Part shown: positions 23,090-36,851 of the stretch, one piece after another
How positions within the stretch are numbered: the stretch's first letter is position 1
Layout of the letters: each line of letters opens with the position of its first letter
Origin: Crambe crambe
Taxonomy: Eukaryota > Porifera > Demospongiae > Poecilosclerida > Crambeidae
NCBI GenBank assembly: GCA_963924555.1
Contig: OZ004590.1
Location: 124,001-188,000, forward strand
DNA length: 64,000 bases
Direction: 5' to 3'
Program-made: the position numbers and the translations under genes
The notes under the pieces: generated by a model
The model's database searches: none
The model's input: the letters and a program-made list of their open reading frames with translations, nothing else
Told to the model about the DNA's origin: nothing

Positions 23090-23689
23090 GTGAGGATATC
23101 ATGCTGTAAGTTGTCTTGTTTGCTGGGTCAGTGAATCCAAAGATCCCAGTACATTATAGTGCATAGTTGTCCTATTGAGTGGGAAAGTGTTGGAATTTGT
23201 AGTAAAGTAAGGATCTTTAATTATCCAGATGGTGACTGTGTGTGTTGAGTCAACTCTTTCAAACCTGCCATTCCTGCATGTTTCTCCATATCCATCAACT
23301 CCTACATTATCTAGTGAATTGCAAGTTTGTAAGATGCAAAATCTAAAAGAGCTGTGTAAACTTGAGGCTGTTCCTGAATAGATGTGTGGCTTTTCCTCAA
23401 TAGTTTTTATTTCAATTCATTTTCAAGTATAACTCTGTGCCATGTGCAGACCCTCAGTTTCAATTTGCATCTTGTCTTTGAATGCAGTAGGCCTAGGTGA
23501 GCTCCCTTAAAACTTGACAATATACCAACCAACTTGCAGCTGAAACAAGCTTAGACTGACACCCGATTGCTGCTGATGCCTAATTGGTTAAAACCCTTTA
23601 CCGTCTATTCTATGTTAAAATTAGTCGAAATGGCTATGCCACCTGGGTGAAGCCTTCATTCGGGCCTAGGAAGATGGAAGAGCCAGGAG
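23090..23689. repeat. Repeat shared with 31930-32250
   Basis: Direct repeat: CAAAGATCCCAGTACATTA, GTGTGTTGAGTCAACTC and CCTGCCATTCCTGCATG occur in the same order at about 31990-32160. A related piece is at 54120-54190. Noncoding as far as I can see. Confidence 0.6.
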
Positions 23690-26600
23690 AGCAGCCTCGA
23701 GTGGAGAAAACCTCTTCACAACCACAAGTGTAGGTTTATCTATAGCCAGTTTGGTCTAAATAGTGGCTTGTTTGATGGTCCAACCGTAGGTACGGTTGGC
23801 TTTGGTAGCTATAGCTGATATGTCTGATGGTCCTACCTTACTGTAGGTACCAAATGGCAGTCTAAATGGTATTTCCGTGGCTGATGTTTCGGTCAAGCGT
23901 TGAATAGCCAGTTTATAGCTAGATTGTTTAATGGTTATAGCCATTTGGTTAATGTCAGCCACATAGCTTATGTTTCCATTTTTGATGGTCCACATTGGCT
24001 ATAGCCAGTTTGTTAATGGTTGTAGCCAGATTGTTCAATGATTATACCCTTTTTGTTGAATGGCAGTCTAAATTGCTATAGCTGATGTTTCCGTTTCTGA
24101 TTTCCAACTGTAGGTTCATGGTTATAGCATATAGCCAGTTTGTTATTCAATGGCAGTCTAAATAGCGCTAGCTGTTGTGTTTCCATAGCCATTCCAACTG
24201 TAGGTACACTCTACCATAGTTCTACCACAGCTTTCCTATCCGAATATCAATTGAATTTGCATCTTGTCTTTGAATGCAGTAGGCCTACGTGAGCTCCCTC
24301 GAAATCAGCTCCATCTTGATTTGCTATCTGAAGACCATAACCCTGCTACAGCTTTCCTATATCTATATCGATCGTCATCTGTGTAGTTTAACTTGTATTA
24401 TCTAGTTATGATCAGTAAAGTAGCTACTGCAGAACAATTCAGGATGGAGCTGTTTTCATAGCTTGCCACTAGCCGCTCCCAGCCCGTTTTGATCGGTTAG
24501 TTATAGAGTGCTAGGGCTAGGGCTAGGGCTAGCCTCGAGTCAAACCACCGAGGAGAAAGCCTCTGAGATAAATCCTCTTTCCAACCGGGTACCCCTACAG
24601 AAGTTCATGGCTATAGCCAGTTTGTTAACTATAGCTGATGTTTCCATTTCTGATAGTCCAAACGTAGAGAAATTACATTGGCTATAGCCAGTTTGCAGTT
24701 TGTTCAAGTTATGCAGAAGGTGTAGCTACCTATAGCTACACACACTTTGTAGCTGACTCGAGACTTCAGTAGATGATGATAGCAAACCCAACTCTTCTGA
24801 TACATAATCAGCCTTGCCGATTAGCCATCAGCAGAAATCGGGTGCATTACATATTAAACTTTCAGTTTCTTGTCCATTGACATTTTCTGAATTCAGTTCC
24901 CGTTTTGGTTGGTTCGTTATGGAGCCATCAACTGGCTACTGAGGCCCAGGGAGATAGAAGCACCAGGAGATCAGCCTCGAATCAAGCCACCATCAAGAAG
25001 AAAGCCTCTTATTGATGTTATTCGGGGCCGCCTAGGAAGATGGAAGCGCCTGGAGAGCAGCTTCGAGTGGAGAAAACCTCTCAACAACCCCAACTGTAGG
25101 TTTATCTATAGCCAGTTTGGTCTAAATAGCTATATTATGCTCCATTTTTGGTGGTCCCATAGCTGATGTTTCCATTTATGATGGTCCTACCTTACTGTAG
25201 GTACCAAATGGCAGTCTAAATGGTATTTCCATGGTTGATGTTTCCTTTTTTGATGGTCCAAGCGTAGGCATATGGCTATAGCTAGATTGTTATGTGGTTA
25301 TATCCATTAATGTCAGTCTAAGTATGCCACATAGCTTATGTTTCCATTTTTGATGGTCCAACTGTAGGTATGTTAGCTATAGCCAGTTTGTTGATGGATT
25401 GTTCACAGTGGTTATAGCCTTTTTGTTGAATGGCAGTCTGAATTGCTATAGCTGATGTTTCCATTTCAGATTTCCAACTGTAGGTTCATGGTTATAGCAT
25501 ATAGCCAGTTTGTTAATCAATGGCAGTCTAAATAGCTGTAGCTGTTGTGTTTCCATAGCCATTCCAACTGTAGGTACACTCTACCATAGTTCTACCACAG
25601 CTTTCCTATCCAAATATCAATTGTACAGACCCTCAATTTCAATTTGCATCTTGTCTTTGAATGCAGTAGGCCTATGTGAGCTCCCTCTAAATCAGCTCCA
25701 TCGTGATTTGCCATAACCCTGCTACAGCTTTCCTATATCTATATCGATCGTCATCTGTGTAGTTTAACTTGTATTATTTAGTTATGACTTCAATCAGTAA
25801 AGTAGCTACTGCAGAACAATTCATGACAGAGCTGTTTTCATAGCTTGCCACTAGCCGCTCCCAGCCCGTTTTTGATCGGTTAGTTATGGAGTGCTACCGA
25901 GGGAGATGGAAAAAACCACCAAAGAGAAAGCCTCTGAGATAAATCCTCTTTCCAACCGGGTACCCCTACAGAAGTTCATGGCTATAGATAGTTTGTTAAC
26001 TATAGCTGATGTTTCCATTTCTGATAGTCCAACCGTAGAGAAGTTACATTGGCTATAGCCAGTTTGCAGTTTGTTAAAGTTATAAGATTGGAAATGGAAT
26101 TTTAGCTATAGCTACACATACTTTGTAGTCACACACTTCGGTAGATGATGATAGCAAACCCAACTCTTCTGATACATAATCAGCCTTGCCGATTAGCCAT
26201 CAGCAGAAATCGGGTGCATTGCATATTGAACCTTCAGTTTCTTGTCCATTCACTCATGACATTTTCTGAATTCAGTTCCCTTTTTGTTTGGTTAGTTATG
26301 GAGCCATCAACTGGCTACCGAGATGGAAGCACCAGGAGATCAGCCTCGAATCAAACCACCACCAAAAAGAAAGCCTCTTATTGATGTTATTCGGGGCCGC
26401 CTAGGAAGATGGAAGCACCTGGAAAGCAGCTTCGAGTGTTCACAACCCCAACTGTAGGTTTATCTATAGCCAGTTTGGTCTATCATGTGGCTTGTTTCCA
26501 TTTTGGTGGTCCCATAGCTGATGTTTCCATTTCTGATACTGTAGGTACCAAATGGCAGTCTAAATGGTATTTCCATGGCTGATGTTTCGGTCCAAGCGTA

Positions 26601-28210
26601 GCCCCATTAGCTATAGCCAGTTAAATGGTTATAGCCATTTGGTTAATGTCAGCCACATAGCTTATGTTTCCATTTTTGATGGTCCACATTGGCTATAGCC
26701 AGTTTGTTAATGGTTGTAGCCAGATTGTTCAATGGTTATACCCTTTTTGTTGAATGGCAGTCTGAATTGCTATAGCTGATGTTTCCATTTCAGATTTCCA
26801 ACTGTAGGTTCATGGTTATAGCATATAGCCAGTTTGTTATTCAATGGCAGTCTAAATAGCTGTAGCTGTTGTGTTTCCATAGCCATTCCAACTGTAGGTA
26901 CACTCTACCATAGTTCTACCACAGCTTTCCTATCCGAATATCAATTGTGCAGACCCTCCACTCTCACTGTTTCGGTCCAATTTGCTTCTTGCAGTAGGCC
27001 TATGTGAGCTCCCTCTAAATCAGCTCCATCGTGATTTGCCATAACCCTGCTACAGCTTTCCTATATCTATATCGATCATCATCTGTGTAGTTTAACTAGT
27101 TATGACTTTGATCAGTAAAGAGGATTTATCTCATGGTGCTTCCATCTTCATGGGCCAAGAGGCTTTCTCCTCGGTGGTTAGACTCGAGGCTGATCTCCTA
27201 CTTACCAAATGGCAGTCTAAATGGTATTTCCATGGCTCATGTTTCGGTCCAAGCGTAGGCACATTGGCTATAGCCAGTTTGTTAATGGCTATAGCTAGTT
27301 TGTTAATGGCTATAGCTAGTTTGTTAATGGCTATAGCTAGATTGTTAAATGGTTATAGCCATTTTGTTGAAATTATTGTCAGTCTAATATGCCACATAGT
27401 CATTTTTGATGGTCCAACTGTTGGTACATTGGCTATAGCCAGTTTGTTAATGGTTGTAGCCAGATTGTTCAAGGATTTTTGTTGAATGGCAGTCTAAATT
27501 GCTATAGCTGATGTTTCCATTTCTGATTTCCAACTGTAGGTTGATGATTCCAGTTTGTTAATCCATGGCAGTCTAAATAGCTGTAGCTGTTGTAGACTGA
27601 TGTTTCCAGTCTTAGCAAAAACCACCTTATAATTAACTAGCTGGATGACCCTATCACACTACCATGTATTGCCCATATTCCCATCTGAATATCAATCATC
27701 GACTCAATCTTCTAGCTGGATATAAATTTTCAAACTACCATAGCTTTCCTAAATTGTGCAGACCCTCAACTCTCACTGTTTCAGTCCAATTCGAATCTTA
27801 TCTTTGAATGGAGTCCTATTGTTCTTAGCCACTAGCCACTCCCAGCCCATTTTTGTCTGGAGCCATCGACTCGGCTACCTAGGCCAGGGAGATGGAAGCA
27901 CCACGAGATATGTCTCCAGTCAAGCTAATTTCCAACCGGGTTACTACAGAAATTTGTGGCTCTAGCCAATTTGTTAGCTATAGCTGATGTTTCCATTTCT
28001 GATAGTCCAACCTACATTGGCTATAGCCAGTTTGCAGTTTTGTTAAAGTTATGACACAAGATTGGAAATAGAATTTTAGCTATAGCTACACATACTTTGT
28101 AGTCACACACTTCAGTAGATGATGATAGCAAACCCAACTCTTCTGATACGTAATCAGCCTTACTGATTAGCCATCAGCAGAAATCGGGTGCATTGCATAT
28201 TGAACCTTCA
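23690..28210. repeat. Tandem array of about 1.36-kb units built on CTATAGCCAGTTTGTT
   Basis: Three to four direct units. Marker GTAGGTTTATCTATAGCCAG occurs at about 23730, 25094 and 26453. Marker CAGCCTTGCCGATTAGCC occurs near 24805, 26170 and 28160. Inside each unit the short motif (CTATAGCCAGTTTGTTAATG and variants) is itself repeated many times, giving a minisatellite-like core (27270-27360 is nearly perfect). Open frames here, such as the ASLLMAI repeat at 27102-27485, are translations of the repeat. No gene. Confidence 0.8.
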
Positions 28211-30420
28211 GCTTCTTGTCCATTCACTCGTGGTGCCTAGAGCATTCAGCGTGATGCCTAGATTCACTTTTGACTGTTAAAACCCAAATTGGACAATGTT
28301 TTTGGTTTTGTTTTGTTTTTTGTTTTTGTTTTTGTTTGTTTTTTGTTTGTTTGTTTTTGCAATTCACCAAGGCTGGAAATTTCCAAAAAAAAATTGCGAG
28401 ACCAATGGCACTCAAATATGAAGCTAAATGTCGAGCATGATGCATAGATGCATTTTTGACCCATTGTGCAACAGGACATGTTGCGCAGACAGTTCTGCAA
28501 CAGGGCATCCAGATTCTGGCTTGCGAGACTATAAGGTAGCGATGGCTTTTTCCAAGGCTTGGGAAACAATGTCCAGAGTAATGTGCTTATAAATCACCTA
28601 TAGTTATCAAACTTGTCACAAAGGTTGTCCCGAGTTGATGTTGAGACCTGGTCTCATTGGTCCTGGTCCCATTGGTCACAAGTTAAAGGTGGTCCTGAGT
28701 TGATGTTGGGACCTGGTCTCATTGGTCCTGGTCCCATTGGTCACAAGTTGATGCCATTAGTCACAAGTTGTTGAATTGGTAATTAGTGTGCTGCAGTTTA
28801 CCTTGTATCATCACTGACATTATTGAAACTCTTGTAGCAATCACTTTAGTGGAGAGACCAAACCTGACTCTTCTGGTACCTAATTGGCAAGGTCAATTAG
28901 GCTGCCATATTATGGCTACTCCTTGCAGCAAGGATTATTACTTGTAGTAAACTCCCTCAATCAGGATCCCTGAAATGAGGCAACCCTTGTGTTCAGGAAG
29001 TCTCAATGTATACTTCGTACAGTGCTTTGCAAGTTGGTTGGCAGAGTTCATGTCTTAACTGCAGTTGTAGCTATGTAAACTGTAGTACAGTTAATTACAA
29101 GTTGATTATAGCAGTTTGGAAGAGCCAGAAGATCAGCTTTCATGGAGGAGAACTCTTCTTGAGGACCCAGGAAAATGGAAGCACCATGAGATAAGCCTCG
29201 TGTCAACTCTTTCCAAACGGGTACCCCTATTGTAAGTTCGTGGCTATAGCCAGTTTGGTCTAAATTGATGTTTCCGTTTCTAAGTTACATTGGGATAGCT
29301 TGTTTGTTAAAATGTCTATAACCAGCAGAAGGTGGACACAAGGTTGGAAATGGAATTTTTAGCTATAGCTACATTGATTCGAGTTGATCACACACTTCAG
29401 TGGATGATAGCAAACCCAACTCTTTTGATACGTAATCAGCCTTGCCGATTAGCCATCAACAGAAATCGGGTGTATTGCTTATTGAACCTTCAGCTTCTTG
29501 TCCATTCATGCAAGGTGCCCAGAAATTTACCAAGGCTATAGACTTGCAATTTTTTGCAAGACAGATGACATTCAAATGTGAATCTAAACATTCAGCATGA
29601 TGCCTAACCTCACCTTTTTGAGCATTATAATCAAATTCGGTCACAAAAATTGTTTTCCTACCAATGCTACACCATTTTTTTACGAGACCGCTAGCGTTCT
29701 ATTGTCAATTTGAGCATTCAGCGTGATACCTAGATTCACTTTTGACTGTTAAAACCCAAATCGGTCAATGTTTTCGGTTTTGTTTTTGTTGTTGTTGTTG
29801 TTTTTTGTTTGTTTGTTTGTTCTTGCAATTATTTTACCAAGGCTGGAAATTTCCAAAAAAATTTTGCTCAACCAATGGCACTCAAATATGAAGCTAAATG
29901 TTGAGCATGATGCATAGATGCATTTTTGACTGTTTCGAGCCCAAATTGGTTGAGGCTTTTACCAAGGCTTGGGAAATAATGTCTGGAATGGCCTTGTAAT
30001 GTGCTTGCAAATCACCTATAGTTTAATCAAACTTGTCACAAAGGTGGTCCCGAGTTGATATTTGGACCTGGTCTCGTTGGTCCTGGTCCCATTGGTCACA
30101 AGTTGATGGGACCTGATCCCATCAGTCACAAGTTGTTGAATTGGCAATTAGTGTGCTGCAGTTTACCTATTGAAACTCTTGTAGCAATCACTTTAGTAGA
30201 AAGAGCAAACCTGACTCTTCTGGTACCTAATTGGCAAGTTCAATTAGGCATCAGCAGGCTGCCATATTATGGCTACTCCTTGCAGCAAGGATTGTATAAA
30301 TACCCTCTAATCGTGATCCCTGAAATGAGGCAACCCCTGTATTCGGGAAGTCTCAATTTATACTTCATAAGGTGCTTTGCAAGTTGGTTGGCAGAGTTCG
30401 TGTCTTAACTGTCATGTCAG
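28211..30420. repeat. Two direct units of about 1.35 kb
   Basis: 28180-29060 is repeated at 29490-30410 (markers CCTGGTCTCATTGGTCCTG, TGACTCTTCTGGTACCTAAT, TACTCCTTGCAGCAAGGAT). Contains T-rich GTTTTT tracts near 28300 and 29790. No gene seen. Confidence 0.65.
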
Positions 30421-32953
30421 TGAATTGCAAATTGGTTGTCCAATGCTAAAAGACTTCAACTCGGTCCAATTTGCATCTTGTCTTTGAACGCTGTGAGGTT
30501 CTCTAAATCAGCTATTGTTATTTGGAAAAGCTGGCTGAAGAAGATATAATAATTTTTCCTATATCTATCTCTTTAGCTATTTGACTGGAGATCAGCCTTG
30601 AATCTAACCGTGGAGGAGAAAGCCTCTTCTTGAGGAGATGGAGATCACGCTAAATCCTCTTTCCAACCCGGTACCCCTACGTAGGTTCATTTCTGATAGT
30701 CCAACCGTACATTGGCAGTTTGATAAAATATCCGTAGCCAGCTTGTTAAAGTTATGCAACTGTACTGAAGGTGGAGAAAAGTTGGAAATGCTACATTCGT
30801 CACACACAATCTTACCTTCGTAGCTGATATGAGTTGTTCACAAACTTCAGTAGATGATGACAGAAAACCTAATCAGCCTTGCTGATTAGCAATTAGCAGA
30901 ATTAAGGTGCATTGCATGTTGAACCTTCTTGTCCATTCACACATGGTACCTAGATATTTACTATAGACTTGCAATTTTTTACAAGCCGGATAGCGTGAAT
31001 CTAAACATTCAGCATGATGCCTAGCTTCACTTCTGACTGTTAAAAAATACAATTGGTTATACTTTAGTAGACTTTGGAAAAAAAATTTTTTAAAATCAAT
31101 TTTTTTAAGAGACCAATAGCATTCTAATGTGAATCTAAACGATGCCTAGATTCACTTTTTGACTGTTAAAACCCAAATTGGTTGTAATGATTTTTGGAAA
31201 TTTACCAAGGCTATATATAGACTTGTGAAATTTCCAATTTTTTTATGAGATCAATAGCGAAGCTAGACGTTCAGCATGATGCCTAGATTCACTTTTGACC
31301 ATTGAAACCCAAATTGGTAAAGGCTTGGGGGAATAATGTTGAGAGTTGGAATGACCTTGTAATATGCTTGCAAATCACCACTTTGTAATCTTGAAACTTA
31401 TCACAAAGGTGAGTGCATACACGGTTGAGAACCCAACAAATTTTCTCGCCGAGATATGCATCTCCTTTTCTCTACATTAGGTGAGGAGAAATAAACCGTG
31501 ACTCAAAACCTGTGAGATAATATAGGTGGCGATAGGACAGATATTGTAGCACACAAATAAGCACCGTTAGGTAATGATGCTTCAAGTTCAGTATTGGTTG
31601 TGTGACTTTGTAGAGTTAGGTGGCTGGCCCAGGCATCATAAACAAACTTTAGGGATGAGGCTCCCTAATTCTAGAACCTGTTCTAACATAGCTCCTATTC
31701 GTATGCCTTCTACCTTAGCGTCCTTGCAGCCACTCCTTCTAGTAAGTTTGTCAATGTGCAGAGCTAGAAAGCTGTATTGGCTACACCTTGCTATCTACTT
31801 TGCTCTTTAGCTTCCCAATTAATTCAGTACAATAAGAACAAGCATTCCAAGCAGCAGAATTACACTTTACTAGCTTAGGTCCTATTTAGTCACTACATTC
31901 CTGTTGTTCTGTCGTGATTGTGTGTTGTTGTCCATTTGCAGTGTGCTGTAAGTTGTCTTGTTCAATATTTTTGCTGGGTCATTGCTGGGTCAGTGAATCC
32001 AAAGATCCCAGTACATTACAGTGCATAGTTATCGTATTGTGCTGGAAAGTGTTGGAATGCGTAGTGCAGTGAAAACTAAGTATATAGTAGCATCTTTAAA
32101 TGTGTATGACTGTGTGTGTTGAGTCAACTCTTTCAAACCTGCCATTCCTGCATGTTTGTATGTTTCTCTACCTGCCAGTCTTTGTCATCAGTATAATATG
32201 TCACCATGTCGTAATGGCCAGTTAACTCTGACATGTCATCCTCACTAGTCCTTCAGGTCAGAGGTCAAGTATAACTCTTGCCATGTGACCAGTATGTAGC
32301 CAGTGTGTGACAAGTAGTCAGTGATTGTAGTACCCCAAACCTTTTGTACAATTGAGGGCTTCCTGCTACCAACCTGAAATATTGGGTCCAGCCTCACGGT
32401 ACAGTGCTTTGCGAGAGAGTTCATGTATTAGCTGCTGCAACTTGAGGAAAAGCCAATTTTGCATCTTGGTTGGTGCACTCAATAGAGAATTTACATACTA
32501 CAACTGCCAACCAACTTGCAAAGCACTGTATGAAGTATACAGTGAGACCTCCTGGACAAGCTTAGACTCCTTTTTCTTGAAGCTAGGGGATCAGCCATAC
32601 ACCTGATTGCTGTTGATGCCTAATTGGCTGTGCCAATTGGGTGCCAGAAGCGTCAGGTTTGCTCTCTCCACTAAAGTGATCACTAGAATAATATCAGTGA
32701 TGATACAAAGTAAGCATAACTCTTAAAACTATTTGCAGCACAATTAAATTGCTCTGTTATCAAACAGTTGCAAAAGTGTAGAGAGACACAGAAAAGGTGG
32801 AGAGACGATCCCCCATTCATAATCATCTTATATTTCAGATAGGAAGGGTATAGGGTATAGGGTTATATAAAACTGTTGAAACATGTAGTCAGAGATAGGC
32901 CCATAGAGATGTTACCTTCTCAATCATCATCAATGAGTTGTATTCATCATAAT
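30421..32953. repeat. Diverged repeat remnants, no gene
   Basis: 30420-31390 holds decayed pieces of the preceding family (CAGCATGATGCCTAG occurs several times). 31930-32250 repeats 23090-23320. 32400-32700 is an inverted piece of the 28.8-30.4 kb repeat. 31400-31900 shows nothing I recognise. Confidence 0.5.
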
Positions 32954-33190
32954 CAGAGAGTGCGGTAGCACTCTCTATGTAGGGATGACTCGGACAGCCG
33001 CGTGTGCCGCCTATAGACTAATACTAAAGTGAAATTCTAGTTCTCCCACTTAGACCTAACAAAAGCTACTGTGAATGATTATCCAGCCTACTAGAGCCTA
33101 CTACAATGTGCAGACCAAGTTTCAGGACCAGGGAGCTTACCGTTTCAGAAATACGGCAAGCAGGTAAATCACTATATTCTTCTTCTTCTC

Positions 33191-33230
<40 letters not shown>
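33191..33230. repeat. (TAT)n microsatellite
   Basis: About 13 uninterrupted TAT/ATT units. It produces spurious poly-Asn and poly-Leu frames on the two strands. Confidence 0.95.
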
Positions 33231-33231
<1 letters not shown>

Positions 33232-33724
33232 TTAGACAACCATATCTCTCGAACCACTCAAGCTACAGTCATGATTTCTGGACAAATCCACTCCAAATTC
33301 TACCAACTACGATCTTTTCTACTCGTTGATCCTCGAAAGAGTCGATGAAAAAGGAGACACTATGGAGCACAGCACTCGACTAATTCAATTAGGAAGCCAT
33401 CTTTTCTATAATACGCATGCGCATGTATTTGAATATCCAATTATTCGAAATCATAATATTACTCAGCTGTCTCTAGCTAGCTAGCTAGCTAGCTCTAGCT
33501 GATGATAGACTACTGTATCAATTCGGGGATTTAGATTCACCACGGTAGACTCTATTTCAGCATCTTCGACCTCCAAGTATGGCTCAATAACACAACACCT
33601 TGACTCGATAAATGATTGGGCTGGTATGCTATTGGAGAACTTCTTTCATCTGTCCCTGCATACACATAGAAGAATGAACTCTAATCATAGCTAAAACCAT
33701 AAAAGAGAGGAAAAAAGACCAGGA

Positions 33725-34036
33725 ACGAGTAAGGGAAAAAGCATTTCGTGAAATGAAAAAAAGATGTAGGGATGACCACTGCTCAAAAAAGTAAGGAAAC
33801 AAGAAGGATGGAAATGGGATCAATCTTTGTTCTGTATATCCAGCCAACAATCCCTACATATACGTCAGGTAACTTCAGATTATAGTGTAGTAATGTGTGT
33901 ATATGTAGGGATTGTTGGCTGGATATACAGAACAAAGATTGATCCCATTTCCATCCTTCTTGTTTCCTTACTTTTTTGAGCAGTGGTCATCCCTACATCT
34001 TTTTTTCATTTCACGAAATGCTTTTTCCCTTACTTG
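33725..34036. repeat. Fold-back right end: 138-bp arms, 37-bp loop
   Basis: Arm 33725-33862 is almost the exact reverse complement of 33900-34036. Each arm runs from ACAAGTAAGGGAAAAA (outer tip) through GATGTAGGGATGAC to CCAACAATCCCTACATATA. RNA or single-stranded DNA from it would form a long hairpin. Confidence 0.93.
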
Positions 34037-34439
34037 TACAACTATTATTAGTCCATCTCCTTGTCTTCTTTGATCTCGGTTTCTCCTTTGCATAGACATT
34101 TCTTCATCAAGATCTGAAAAATGTTCTCTCGTAAAGATGCAGCTTTGCATATTTCATCCTGCATAATAGCACTGGTTCAAGATGATATTAAACAGACACT
34201 TCAGTAGATGATAGCAAACACTATAGCTACATCTGTTTGACACAATCTGACCTATGTAGCTTGTTCTAGTTGACCACACTTTAGTAGACGATGACAACTC
34301 TTTTTATACATAATCGGCAAGGCCAATTAGGCATCAGCAGCAGTCTGGTGCATTGCATATTGTACTTTCACTTCTGTCATTCGACAAACCGGCTATGCTA
34401 TGGTTCTAGTGAGTAGTTTGCAGAACAATTGTCTTGCAT

Positions 34440-36270
34440 CATGCAGGGCAGGGCAGGGCAGGGCAGGGATCACCCACAGTTGGACTATCAGGAATGGAAA
34501 CATCAGCCATAGCTACTTTGACAGTACCGGGTTGGAAAGAGGATTTAGCTTGACACGAGGCTGATCTCCTGGTGCTTTCATCTTCCTGAGCCCTCAAGAA
34601 GAGGCTTTCTCCTCCATGGTCTGATTTGAGGCTAGTGGCTAAGAACAATAGGGGTATGAAAACAGCTAGCTCAGGCTGGCCACAGCGGCAATAGCTAAAG
34701 AGATAGATATAGGAAAGGGTTATAATAACTATATGGTCTTCAGCCAAATATCAATAGCTGATTTTGAGGGACCTCTACAGCATTCAAATTGGACTGAAAC
34801 AGTGAGAGTTGAAGTCACAGTTGAGACATACCAGAAGAGTCTCTCCACTAAAGTGATTGCTACAAGAGAACGATACAAGGTAAGCAATTATTTGCAGGGA
34901 GTTACATTTCTTTTTTATCCAACAACTTGTGAATAATGGGACCAGGTCCCAACATCGACTTGGAACCACATCATCAACTTGGGACCAATGGGACCAGGTC
35001 CCGCCAACTTGGGAGACAAGTTTCCAGATTGCAGAGAACTCCTATTGGTGATTTGCAAGCACATTTCCAACTCTTGACATTATTTCCCAAGCCTTGGTAA
35101 AAGCCTTGACCAATTTAGGTTTCAAACAGTTAAAAGTGCATCTATGGTTTTCTCCCCTGGTGCTTCCCTTGGCCTCGGTAGCCAGTTGATGGCCCCATGA
35201 CTAACCAACAAAAACGGGCTGGGAAATTTATACAAAAAAATGAATTCAGAAAATGTCATGCGTGAATGGATAAGAAACTGCACCCGATTTCAGCTGATGG
35301 CTAATCGGCAAGACTGATTAACGTATCAGAAGAGTTGGGTTTGCTATCATCATCTACTGAAGTGTGTGACTACAAAATATGTGTAGCTATAGCTAAAATT
35401 CCATTTCCAATCTTGTGTCATAACTTTAACAAACTGCAAACTGGCTATAGCCAATGTAGGTTGGACTATCAGAAATGGAAACATCAGCTATAGCTATTTA
35501 GACTACCATTAACAAATTGGCTATAGCCATGAACTTCTGTACTAACCCGGTTGGAAATTAGCTTGACACGAGATATAGCTATTTAGACTGCCATCTGGCA
35601 TGGTAGGTAGGACCATCAGAAATGGAAACATCAGCTATGGGACCACCAAAAATGGAAACAAGCTGCTATTTAGACCAAACTGGCTACAGATAAATGGTTA
35701 TTATATGTTTTCCACTCGAAGCTGCTCTCCAGGCGCTTCCATCTTCCTAGGCGGCCCTAAATAACATCGATAAGAGGCTTTCTTCTTGGTGGTGGTTTGA
35801 TTCGAGGCTGATTTCCTGGGCCTCGATAGCCAGTTGATGGCTCCATAACGAACCAACCAAAACGGGAACTGAATTCAGAAAGTGTCATGCGTGAATGGAC
35901 AAGAAACTGAAGGTTCAATATGCAATGCACCAGATTTCTGCTGATGGCTAATCGGCAAGGCTGATTATGTATCAGAAGAGTTGGGTTTGCTATCATCATC
36001 TACTGAAGTGTGTGACTACAAAGTATGTGTAGCTATAGCTAAAATTCCATTTCCAATTTCGTGTCCACCTTCTGCATAACTAAACTGGCTATAGCCAATG
36101 TAGGTTGGACTATCAGAAATGGAAACATCAGCTATACTTCTTACAGTTGGAATGGCTATGGAAACACAACAGCTACAGCTATTTAGACTGCCATTGATTA
36201 ACTATATGCTGTAACCACGAACCTACAGTTGGAAATCAGAAATGGAAACATCAGCTATAGCTGATGTTCA
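34440..36270. repeat. Inverted copy of the CTATAGCCAG repeat family
   Basis: Reverse complement of material at 24.6-28.2 kb: AACAAACTGGCTATAGCC-type motifs and GGCTAATCGGCAAGGCTG near 35290 and 35945. Begins with a GGGCA minisatellite (34445-34467). No gene. 34037-34440 holds smaller pieces of the same family. Confidence 0.75.
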
Positions 36271-36851
36271 CTGTAGCTCAGTGAATACCTTTTGGTTAGC
36301 TCCTCCTGATGAAGGGAGCCTGGAGACTTGTCCCTATCCCCCCTCTTAGAGCGTCCAACACACGCACAGAAGTTTACCATAATTTTTCTATGCTACTGTA
36401 ACGCTAAGTTGTAATCCAAGATGGCCGCATGTGATTTAAGCTCCGCCCATTGCAAGGGGTCTATAGATCAGTTTTGACAGTTATAAACTTCTAACCATAA
36501 TGTTTTAGCAATTGATTATCCACAGCCACTTACTGGTGATACCATTACACCATGCACATTTTTTTTTTCGCTGTTCTGTTTTACTGGCATCATGCATCAA
36601 TTTTTGTTTCATCTCTTGACCATTACATCATACATTAACATGTTTAGCAATACAACCCTAAGGGTCTGGTGTTAGCAGCTTCACATTGAATAAAACATTA
36701 TTAGCTAGCAATTCAGTCACAATTTTGCCACGGAACAACCATTACATAAAATTAACGAAGACTAGTTAGCTTACTGATATTGACTACAGAGAACGCATGT
36801 ATAGCATGTAATGATAAAGAAATGACAGGATAGTCACAACACGATATTACT
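36271..36851. other. Apparently single-copy interval
   Basis: I saw no repeat match except ACAATTTTGCCACGGAACAACC near 36720, a decayed leader-cassette intron piece. No coding model found. It is the 3' flank of the minus-strand gene. Confidence 0.35.

Larger units (their letters stand above)
32954..34036. mobile_element. Non-autonomous Helitron-like element sharing both ends with 39603-49760
   Basis: The left end is a hairpin AGAGAGTGC-GGTA-GCACTCTCT (32955-32976), then TGTAGGGATGAC (32978-32989). The right end is GTCATCCCTACATC followed by a T-rich stretch closing TTTTTCCCTTACTTGT (34036). The large element has the same organisation and order at both ends, and the subterminal ACTAATAC...AAA.TGAA is also shared. 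The two share TCATAAT immediately to the left. No coding capacity. Holds an (ATT)n tract and a fold-back right end. Confidence 0.72.

Noticed and set aside
24500-24535. AGGGCT repeats resembling telomeric sequence
   Set aside because: Only about four units and not the TTAGGG motif.
27102-27485. 127-residue open frame with ASLLMAI repeats
   Set aside because: It is the translation of the CTATAGCCAGTTTGTTAATG minisatellite core; its unit repeats are noncoding elsewhere.
28224-28569. Two minus-strand frames rich in Lys/Gln/Thr
   Set aside because: They come from the GTTTTT-rich tract and have no other support.
33066-33348. Poly-Asn and poly-Leu frames
   Set aside because: Translations of the (TAT)n microsatellite.
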